64,000 nt of DNA from Panax quinquefolius (taxonomy: Eukaryota > Streptophyta > Magnoliopsida > Apiales > Araliaceae), in the NCBI GenBank assembly GCA_020205615.1, contig CM035152.1:114756111-114820110 (forward strand). The letters run 5' to 3'. Below are positions 36,606 through 46,326 of this stretch, piece by piece; positions within the stretch are counted from its first letter, which is position 1; every line of letters begins with the position of its first letter. Both the position numbers and the translations under genes were made by a program. A model generated the notes under the pieces. It saw only the letters and a program-made list of their open reading frames with translations. It did not search any database and was not told the DNA's origin.

Positions 36606-37798
36606 TGTTCTTCATGTTCATGGCCAAAGCTAGAAACTCATAGCCAGTCACTAAGGGTACCACTTTGACCATCATTTAAACCTAGATCTTGATGTTATCT
36701 AGGCTGGTTATGGTGTTCATGTTGTAGTATTAGTGTAACACTACAATTAGAATCAAATTTCATGGCAATACAACAACAGATCAGATACTTATAGGCCTCC
36801 AAAAAGTCTGACAAAGTTGTTCTTCATTTATGGGTTTTCCAGAAAATGAAGAACAATCTAAGGTGCTATATTTAGATCCTTATAGCTTTCGTTCTAGTTC
36901 TAGTTTATGAGATCTAATGGTTCATACTTGTAGAATACACGTCTGGGTATAATAACATATCATCATATCATCATAACAACAACACAAATGAACGATAAAG
37001 GCTGGTCAAACCTTGTCAAAAAAATTGCTCTTGAAGGTTTCTTAGTTTTCTAGAAATCTTCATAAGTAGTCGGTCAAGCCTACTTTGACCCATCATAATT
37101 TTGATTAAGTGTAAGATCTGGGGTTTCTAGAGGAATGATTATGTAGTCCTTATGTCAGACTACAACATAAATACAACAACTTGGCCAAACAGTTAAACCA
37201 CAACAAGATCTAGGGTCTCAAAAGTCACTATCGACCATTACGGGTTTTGTTTCGGGTCACTTAGAAATAAGTTGGTCAATCGCCACAACGCTTCTTTGAT
37301 TTGCTTTCATATCTTGCGTTTTAGACATGATCTGACCCTGTTTCCAGTTCCAGATCATATTCCACATGACAAAGAACATATACATAACATAAAACACACA
37401 TAACACTTAACATAGAAAAGATCTAGAGGCTCTGACATTCGTTGTCAGACCACAGTTTTAAATTTTTTCCAGATTTTATAAATCATCAAATCTAAGCCTA
37501 TAGATGTTATGGATCTAACATCTATCAACCCAGATCATTGATTAACACCTTATACAACATGATTAAACATAAAAACACCAGATCCAACATAGCAAACATG
37601 ATTAAAATTTTGGTTTAGGGTTCATACCTTTCTTGGACAATTTCTTGATCTAGGGTTCTTAATCTGTTATAGTGATAGTGGGGCTTGATTTGTGACTGAT
37701 CTAGCAAGGGAATTACGGAGGTTTGGAGTTCAGAGGATGTTGGTTGAGTGTTGTGAGCAAATGAGCTTAAAATAATTTTTTTTCTCTCTCCAAATCTC

Positions 37799-37812
37799 TA
37801 TATATAATGGGG
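37799..37812 (-). promoter_or_regulatory. Probable TATA box of element B LTR (minus strand)
   Basis: The minus strand reads CCATTATATATAGAGATTTG, followed by a GAGAGAAAAAA stretch and a leader toward the end of the LTR. The equivalent in the partner LTR is near 45065-45080. Confidence 0.55.
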
Positions 37813-38894
37813 TTACAATAAACTTGGCTAATGTTGCTGATTTGCTGGAGATTTAATCACATGGGTTGGTTAGAGTTGGTGACCAACTCTATATTTTGGC
37901 AAGATACACAAGCAAGCTTATAAAGAATGAGCATAAGGGTATTTTGGTTATTAGCCTTATGATTTTAATGCTAAACATGTAACATGGCAAACCCTTAGGG
38001 TTTAACCCTAAGGTTTAGCACAAAAATTATAGGATTTCTAATTAGGGTTTAAAATAACAAAAAATAGTTTCTAAAAATGAAAAATTAAGGTTTGTTAATT
38101 AGTTAGGTTTCTAATTACATTATACATGAACATTAGGGTTTAAAGTCCACTAATTAATATTAAGCTTGATAATTTAGCGATTAGGGTTCATACATAGCAA
38201 ATTAGGGTTACTAATTTATCAATTAAGGTTTCCCAATAATTAGGGTTTCCAAAAATTAATTAGGGTTTTGACTAGTTAACATTAAATTTCATAATACATA
38301 ACATACGCCACATAACACAGTGACTTAATATATTTTTAAAGTCAGATCTGATTTCGAAACTAGGGTTTATCAGGTTATAATAAAACTGCTCCCCAGATTA
38401 ACCTTACACACATAACATACATATTTCTAGCACTAAAATATAATTAATGTAATATTAATATTCTTTTTCCTTATTCCAAATCCAGAATTAGGGTTTGGAT
38501 TCCATATCTGATTTATCTTGCATAAATAACATTATTAATTAAGTTAAAATAATTAACTTAAATAATCAACTAAAATTCCTATAATAAAATAATTATTATA
38601 ATAATTATAATAATCATTCCATATATTATCAAATAATATATAAACATATTTTCATGGAAAATAAGTAATAAAAATATTTTATTTCCAATTTAATTTATTA
38701 TAAGATTATAATTTATAATGATCATAAATTCTAAAATAAAATCATTTGTAATTATTCATGTAATAAATATATTTTATTTACCACATAAATACATATACTA
38801 TGCCTTGAACTTATTCTCACCTTTAAAAAAATAATAATAAAAAATATACGCAAAATTCCTTATTTAATTATATAGAAAATATCGGGTTATTATA

Positions 38895-38910
38895 TTCACC
38901 CTCCCTTATA
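38895..38910 (-). other. Purine tract of element B
   Basis: The minus strand reads TATAAGGGAGGGTGAA immediately before the LTR start TATAATAACCC. This fixes the left LTR as the 3' LTR. Confidence 0.85.
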
Positions 38911-39169
38911 AAGATTTCGTCCCCAGAATCACCGTTTTAAAACTTATACATACCAAGGTACATAGCATACACAATCATTGCAAGTAGATCACGATCAAAT
39001 TTGATCGAACCGATCTTTAACTATTCACATAAAGCTTGTCTATCTGATTATACGAAAAAATTAATTTCTAATAGAACTCAAATTCCTCCTTCAAAATTTC
39101 TTTATAAAATAATTTACTATATATAGGAAAATCATGTATACAAAAATAAAAGTTATACGAATAATACCT

Positions 39170-40324
39170 GGAGTTCCAACACCAGCTGCCACAGTATCCT
39201 GGACCGTCATGTTGAAGACCCTTGCAGTTGATTTTGTTGGCTTTCTTGATGACGTTGGTCCCGTGATCGCCAGAGTTTCGCTGTCTATCCCCGTGTTCAT
39301 GCTTCCTACCTCTACTCTCCTTTTTGGATAGTCTTTCACCTTATGCTCCACTGACCCACACACGAAATACCCACTGTTCATCCTTGGATTGGGGAAGTTG
39401 GGAGATATATGGCCCTCCTGTCCGCACTTATAACATACAAACTTACCCTTTAAACATTTACCAGAATGGTTCTAACAACAAGTTTTACACTACACAGTCT
39501 ATTTCTTTACACCTTCCAGTTTCACCTGGAAATTTCCAAATTTGCTCCCTTTTCTTTTTCCATTTCCACTCCTACTCCCACTATTAGTTTCCACCTTCAC
39601 AGCTCCCTCAACCTTGCCCTTGTTCCTTTTCTCCTTGTTGTAGAGGCTCATGGCCTCACTCCCCTCCTCGGCTATGATAGCCTTTTCCATGAGTGTTGCA
39701 AAAGTGTTTATTTGTAACACTGCCACCATATTGTAGAGCCAGGGTTTAATCCCATCTCAAACTTTCTCGCCTTCCTAGCCTCCGTATCAACTTGATGCAG
39801 AGCGAACCTAGCCAACTCATTAAACTTTGCAACATACTCCGCAAAAGTCATGTTCTCCTGCTTTAATTCCAGAAACTTCATCTCCATCCTAACCTGCATA
39901 CTAGATGAAAAATAGTTTTTGAAAAACAAAGTTTTGAACCTAGCCCAAGTAACTACTCCTTCTCCTGCCTAGCTTGATTTGCTTTCCACCAAAAGTTCGC
40001 CTCCCCTTTCATCATATAGGTGGCAAAAGCAGTCTTTTGCCCCTCAGCTACCCTAGCTATTACAAACGCCTTTTCTATTTCCTTAACCCAAGTTTAGGCT
40101 TCAACAGGGTCAGTTGTCCCCTTGAATTCTGGTAGTCCTAAAACCTTAAAATCTTTGAAATTTTCCAAGCAATTGTCTAGCTGGTTTCCCACGGCTGGTA
40201 TTCCTTGTTGCATAGCCTAAGCTACCATGTTCGAAAAGTTTTGCATCGGGTCTTGTTGTTGTCTTTCAGCGTTGTTGACAGATTCTTCTGCCCTTTGATT
40301 TCGAGTTTGACGTCTTGGCAGCAT
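39170..40324 (-). pseudogene. gag of element B
   Basis: The start Met is at 40324 (MLPRRQTRNQRAEES). A gypsy-type retrotrans_gag core follows, with FLEFKGTTDPVEA-like and ANFWWKANQAR segments (about 40150-39980), then a frame change and FKNYFSSSMQVRMEMKFLELKQ (39924 on) with the Y..KFNELARF motif. 39729-39499 is a basic linker. A three-part zinc block lies at about 39480-39330. Its parts are CKTC...NHSGKC, CYKCGQEGHISPNF (last Cys to Phe) and YFVCGSVEHKVKDY (first and last Cys to Tyr). The region ends in RVFNMTVQDTVA, the usual link to protease, after which pol is absent. Several stops and shifts make it dead. Confidence 0.82.
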
Positions 40325-40499
40325 TATCTAGTTAAATAAAATCATAAATTATTCTTTATTAACTTATATTCTAAACCTTATCATATATGTTTAATATATT
40401 AAACTTGTCTCATTACTCAAACATAGATTCATATTCATTTAGTGAATACTTTACATACCATACCACATACTGCTTTAAATATCATCTATCCCTTTATGA

Positions 40500-41126
40500 C
40501 TACAGATGACCTTCCAACCCACAAATAAAACATGCACCTTGCTTATAGTTGGGACAATAAAGAGAGGTATGTCCCTCATAGCCGCAAATGTAACATATCT
40601 TTTTCCCTTTCCTGCATACACCTTCATGTTTCTTGTCACAATTTGTATACTTCTCTATTCGGTTAAGGTTCCCTTGGTTGTTATCGAAGTTTCCTATATC
40701 ACGGTCTTTTATCTTTCTTTTCCCCTTATTTCTCGAAGCTGCACACGATAAGTTGCTTTTGGCTCCCATTTGATAAATTTGGATTTTAAGCTTATCTTAT
40801 TCTTCCATTGTTTCTATTAACGCCTGACACAGTTGACTATTTAGCAGCTTTTCTGTTTCCCACAACGTTTCTAGAGAAGAAACCTTGTTCCTCAGATTCT
40901 GAACCTCCGTTGATGTTTGATCAGCTCTAACTTCAGTGTTCGAATCACTATCTGTTAGTTCCACCATTTCTGGATCTGGTACTACGTTTTCCACAATAAC
41001 CACCTCATCTGAGTTGCTTTCAACATGAGCCTATATTTTAGCTATTGACTTCGATATTAGCTCGGGCGTATGGATTTGATCATTCTTTATGTTATAGGCA
41101 TATAATAAGCCTTTTCCACCTGACAT
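40500..41126 (-). pseudogene. Element B ORF1: extra coiled-coil/zinc-knuckle ORF upstream of gag
   Basis: One frame from Met at 41126 (MSGGKGLLYAYNIKND) to TAG at 40500, 208 codons, broken by two stops only (at about residues 37 and 110). An acidic stretch (ELTDSDSNTEV) is followed by a heptad-like segment (VQNLRNKVSSLETLWETEKL, about residues 72-91) that may form a coiled coil, then a basic linker (KGKRKIKDRD). The end is a zinc block: YTNCDKKHEGVC (first Cys to Tyr), the intact CCHC knuckle CYICGYEGHTSLYC (residues 178-191), and CFICGLEGHL truncated before its last Cys. The same three-part block ends the gag ORF, so the module is duplicated in one element. Role unknown; RNA binding is an inference from the knuckles. 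Confidence 0.72.
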
Positions 41127-41330
41127 CTACACACATAAATTATCCTGATTAGCGTATAGTATATACACACAGTATATAATATTTTTATATAGGTTATCTT
41201 TTATTTTGTTTGACGATAAATTTATCTGATTCATCTCTTTTTAATCTCTATATGAGTTATTTGTATTTTCAACGTTTCCCTCTGTTCTAAGGTTATAGCC
41301 TAAGGTCTATCCTACCTAAGGTTTCTAACC

Positions 41331-41347
41331 CTAAAGCTCTGATACCA
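41331..41347 (-). other. Primer binding site of element B
   Basis: The minus strand reads TGGTATCAGAGCTTTAG, 3 bases after the 5' LTR end ...GCGTCACA. The first 12 bases match the initiator Met-tRNA complement perfectly. Confidence 0.9.
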
Positions 41348-41350
41348 TCC

Positions 41351-44300
41351 TGTGACGCCCCCAAATTCAGGTACTTGAAACCCAAACTCGATGCTTCACG
41401 ATACCATTTCTATGAGTGGAATAATACTAATAATAATAACAATAATATAAATATCAAACTTAATTTACATATGCATCAGAGTCTACTCCCAGGTACGCGA
41501 CCTTTAAACATTCATTACATGATACTTAATAGTTATCATTATCTTAATAAAGTCATATTATTACATAGAATACCACAAATCTTATTCTGTTTTCTTTCCT
41601 TTTCCTTTGTTTCTGCATGAGCCTTCTGGTTGTTCACACTTAGCTGAAAACATTTAAATTAAGCAAAAATGAACATTTGAGTGCCCAACAAGTAATAGCA
41701 ACAATAAATATTAGCTGAAAGGAGTAAATTTTTTCTTTGTACGACACTTCTACAATGAATCAACAGTTGTGAAGTAAGTTGAACCAATAATAACAATATA
41801 TTAATTCTATATCAAATTTTTAAAACTACGTACTGACTATAACTGGAGATTTGTCGACAGACTATGAACATTGTTTTCTATTTTAGAAAAGGTTAAACAG
41901 AACTTCATCTGCAAACCGTCATAACTTACAGGCACGAGGGGTGATCAGTCTGTTATGCCCTGTATTGATCAATACTACATGCAAGAACGATATTATCGTT
42001 CATCTGATCCGCCTTTGGCGCACACAAGTTTTCCCATATACGGGATGTTCATGCTTAGTCAGGAATCAGAACCAAAACAATTTGGTCAGATAATAATAAA
42101 GTTCTATCTTGTTGAACAATATTTTTAAGTTTGTGTCTAGCCGGATCAAATAGCTTAGACAACTTTTAAGTCAACGTATACATAATGGAAATTAATAAGT
42201 ATATATCAACAAGTGATTAAATACAATGATTATCCAAGTGAGGAAACTTGTATAACCATATTTAGAAATTAACGAACAGAATAAATATCTGAATTATACA
42301 ATAATACTGTACTGATAAATAATGATCGGATACATAATCGATAACAATAGAGTTAATATTCTGGAACAATGATAATATAATTCTGAAACTTTCTTACTTA
42401 TGTCCATTGCATAAAGTAAATGCAAAGGTAGGATACTTGCCTGACCTGCTTCTTATAATACGCAACTTAGTTTTATATTTTATATCAAGCCCTATCATTA
42501 ATAAGATCATTTATTTGATTAGAATAATATATTATATCACATAGTACTGCTATTTGTAGTCAGCACATAACCTATTCACATTGTCACATATGTTTAGCAA
42601 TCATTGGATCACAAACAAACATGTATACAGATAAATTATATAAGTTTAGATCAATTTCTGAAACATGTCAGGGTACCGACGGCTTTATCGGGTAATTATC
42701 GAGTTTAAAACTCTATTATGTATCCTTAATATTATCCTGGATAATTTAAATATCAGTTATATTATTTTTCATAGCCTTATACTATTTTTTAAATAATTAT
42801 TATAATTTATCATGATTTTTCAAATACTGGAATCATTATTAAAATGAATTAAATATCAAATAATTCTATTACCATTAATATTTAATTAATATTAAACTGC
42901 TTGATGAAATCATTGCCAAAATCTTAACATTATTTATAATAACTTAAAATACTTTTAAAACATCAATATTACCCTTAAATGATTTTTAAACATTTAAAAT
43001 CATTTTAAATAATTACCATTAATATATAAATATTAATGCATTATTTATCAAAATATTAAAAGTGATCTTTTATAACTTCAAATATTTTTAATTCATTTAT
43101 ATCCTTTTAAAATGATTTTAAATCAATAAAATTATTTTAAAACTATTTATTTAATATAATTATTAAATGAATTTAATAACATTAATATCATTAATATTAA
43201 ATTAATAATGAAATTTACCTTTAAATATTGAAGTTATATTTTATAACTTCAAATATTTTTAAACACTTTAGTTTCATTTAAAATGATTTTTATAATATTA
43301 AAAAATTTAAACTAATTTATTTAATATAATTATTAAATAACTCTAATATCATTAATATTAAAATATTAATGTTTTCCATGAAAAAATATCAAAAGTTATA
43401 TTTTATAACTTAAAATATTAGTATAACCTTTAAATCATTTTTATATGATTTTTAAATCGTTAATTCTATTTTTCATAATTTATTTAATACATTTATTAAA
43501 TAACTTAATTATCATTAATATTAATTTATTAATGAAATTCATCTCAAAATATTAAAAGTCATTAAAAATAACTTAAAATATTTTTTATATCATAATATAG
43601 TTTTAAATGATTTTTCAAGTATTAAAATCATTTTTAAATAATTTATTTAATATAATAATTAAATAAATTAAATACCTTTAATATTTCAAAAATATTAAAT
43701 ATTTATGAAATATATTAAAAATTATTAAAAACTAATTTTCAGATTTTAAAATAATTTTTAGTAATTTAATTTGTATTTTTAATAATTAAAAATTATTTTT
43801 CTCTAATTATTTAATAAAATAATTAATTTTATAAATAAAGTGTCGCTAAAGACTGCCTATAGTGACAGAATCATCACTATAGGTGTTCTTCATGTTCATG
43901 GCCAAACCTAGAAACTCATAGCCAGTCACTAAGGGTACCACTTTGACCATCATTTAAACCTAGATCTTGATGTTATCTAGGCTGGTTATGGTGTTCATGT
44001 TGTAGTATTAGTGTAACACTACAATTAGGATCAAATTTCATGGCAATACAACAATAGATCAGATACTTATAGGCCTCCAAAAAGTCTGACAAAGTTGTTC
44101 TTCATTTATGGGTTTTCCAGAAAATGAAGAATAGTCCAAGGTGCTATATTTAGATCCTTGTAGCTTTCGTTCTGGTTCTAGTTTGTGAGATCTAATGGTT
44201 CATACTTGTAGAATACATGTCCGGGTATAATAACATATCATCATATCATCATAACAACAACACAAATGAACGATAAAGGCTGGTCAAACGTTGTCAAAAA

Positions 44301-46162
44301 AATTGCTCTTGAAGGTTTCTTGGTTTTCTAGAAATCTTCATAAGCAGTCGGTTAAGCCTACTTTGACCCATCATAATTTTGATTCAGTGTAAGATCTGGG
44401 GTTTCTAGAGGCATGATTATGTAGTCCTTATGTCAGACTACAACATAAATACAACAACTTGGCCAAACAGTTAAACCACAACAAGATCTAGGGTCTCAAA
44501 AGTCACTATCAGACCATTCTGGGTTTCTGGGCTGCCTAGAAATAAGTTGGTCAATGCCGGTCAACGCTCTTTGACTGCTCATATCTTGCGTTTTAGACAT
44601 GATCTGACCCCGTTTCCAGTTCCGGATCATAGTTGACATGACAAAGAACATATCCATAACATAAAACACACATAACACTTAACACAGAAAGATCTAGAGG
44701 CTCTGACATTCGTTTTCAGATCACAATTTTAAAAATTTTCCAGATTTTGTAAATCATTATATTTGAGCCTATAGATGTTATGGATCTAACATTTATCAAC
44801 CCAGATCATTGATTAACACCTTATATAACATGATTAAACATAAAAACACCAGATCTAACATAGCATACATGATTAAAATTTTGGCTTAGGGTTTATACCT
44901 TTCTTAGACAATTTCTTGATCTAGGGTTCTTGATCTGTTATGGCGATAGTGGGGCTTGATTTGTGACTGATCTAGCAAGGAAATTTCGGAGGTTTGGAGT
45001 TGAGAGGATGTTGGTTGAGTGTTGTGAGCAAATGAGCTTAAAATGATTTTTTTTTTCTCTCCAAATCTATATATATAATGGGGCTACAATGAACTCTGTT
45101 GATGTTGTTGGCGATTTCTTTGGAGATTTAATCACATGGGTTAGTTAGAGTTGGTAACCAACTCTATATTTTGGCAAGATACACAAACAAGCTTATAAAG
45201 AATGAGCATAAGGATATTTTGGTCATTAGCCTTGTGATTTTAATGGTAAACATGTAATATGTCAAACCCTTAAGGTTTGACCCTTAGGGTTTAACCCTAA
45301 GGTTTAGCACAAAAATTGTAGAATTTCTAATTAGGGTTTAAAATAGCCAAAATTATTTTCTAAAAATGAAAAATTAGGGTTTGTTAATTAGTTAAGTTTC
45401 TAATTACATTATACATGAACATTAGAGTTTAAAGTCCACTAATTAATATTAAGCTTGATAATTTAGCTATTAGGGTTCATACATAGAAAATTAGGGTTAC
45501 TAATTTGTCAATTAGGGTTTCCAAAAATTAATTAGGTTTTCACTAATTAATATTAAATTTCATAATACATAACATACACCACATAACACAGTGACTTAAT
45601 ATATTTTTAAAGTCCAATCTGACTTCGAAACTAGGGTTTATCAAGTTATAATAAAACTGCTCCCCAAATTAACCTTACACACATAACATACATATTTATA
45701 AAGATCAAAATATAATTAATATAATATTAATATTCTCTTTCCTTATTCCAAATCCGAAATTAGGGTTTGGATTCCATATCCGATTTATCTTGCATAAATA
45801 GCATTGTTAATTAAGTTAAAATAATTAACTTAAATAATCTAAACTAAAATTCATATAATAAAATAATTATTATAATAATTTTATAATCATTCCATATATT
45901 ATCAAATAATATATAAACATATTTTCATAGAAAATAAGTAATAAAATAATTTTATTTCCAATTTAATTTATTATAAGATTATAATTTATAATGATCATAA
46001 ATTCTAAAATAAAATCATTTGTAATTATTCATGTAATAAATATATTTTATTTATAACATAAATACATATAATTTGCCTTGCACTTATTCTCACCTTTAAA
46101 ATAAAAAAAAATTATACGCAAAATTCCTGATTTAATTTTATAGAATATATCGGGTTATTATA
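41351..46162 (-). mobile_element. Element B 5' LTR (4.8 kb)
   Basis: Direct copy of 34066-38894 with scattered transitions and small indels. The same internal order holds: an array at 42730-43820, an inverted repeat near 43855-43882, a TATA box near 45065-45080 and the end TTATTATA at 46162. The adjacent primer site proves it is the 5' LTR on the minus strand. Confidence 0.9.
42730..43820 (-). repeat. ~165-bp AT-rich tandem array in element B 5' LTR
   Basis: Same units as at 35440-36540, for example 'TTTATTTAATATAATTATTAAAT' near 43146 and 43316 and 'ATTTATTTAATA' near 43481 and 43644. Small differences in length show the two arrays have drifted separately since insertion. Confidence 0.72.
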
Positions 46163-46167
46163 GTGTT

Positions 46168-46326
46168 GAGGCTGTGGCTCAGCCTAGGAAGCCAAGAAGA
46201 AAACTGGTCAAGAAGTACATCATTTTCAATGAAGGAGTGCTAAAAGAAGAAGACAAAAAGATAGCTGCTGAGAAAGGATTACCCGAAGTTGAGAAGGGGC
46301 TATCCGAAGCCAGTCAGAAAAACACA
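46168..46326 (+). pseudogene. Extra downstream ORF of copia, part 2
   Basis: A charged continuation in frame with 34065: EAVAQPRKPRRKLVKKYIIF, then two related segments ending EKGLPEV and EKGLSEA. Solo LTR D cuts it at 46326. In frame it continues at 49313 (AQVEGELPEV). Rich in Lys and Glu; no domain recognised. Confidence 0.7.

Larger units (their letters stand above)
34066..38894 (-). mobile_element. Element B 3' LTR (4.8 kb)
   Basis: On the plus strand it reads TGTGACGACCCCAAATTCAG ... ATATCGGGTTATTATA. It contains an AT-rich ~165-bp repeat array (35440-36540), an inverted repeat (36578-36605), 'AGGGTTT'-rich stretches (37980-38290) and a minus-strand TATA box with CT-rich leader near 37799-37812. 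No protein-coding signal is seen. Confidence 0.9.
34066..46162 (-). mobile_element. Element B: 12.1-kb non-autonomous gypsy with giant LTRs and two zinc-knuckle ORFs
   Basis: LTRs of 4829 bp (34066-38894) and 4812 bp (41351-46162) flank a 2456-bp interior read on the minus strand. The interior holds a primer site, ORF1, gag and a purine tract, with no protease, RT, RNase H or integrase. A perfect GTGTT TSD bounds it. LTR ends on the sense strand are TATAATAACCCG ... GGGGGCGTCACA, so TA...CA rather than TG...CA, in both LTRs. By eye the first ~220 bases of the two LTRs differ at about 4%. Elements with LTRs plus gag only are known in plants as TR-GAG. The additional ORF1 upstream of gag is unusual. 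Confidence 0.9.

Noticed and set aside
37980..38290. Plant telomere-like AGGGTTT repeats in element B LTR (also 45250-45540 and 4730-4770)
   Set aside because: Single AGGGTTT/TTAGGGTTT words are dispersed with other sequence, not in tandem, so this is not an interstitial telomere array.
39134..39717. Plus-strand ORFs over element B interior (39134-39331, 39324-39587, 39466-39717, 40506-40751)
   Set aside because: They are antisense shadows of the minus-strand gag and ORF1, where zinc knuckles and gag motifs are clear.
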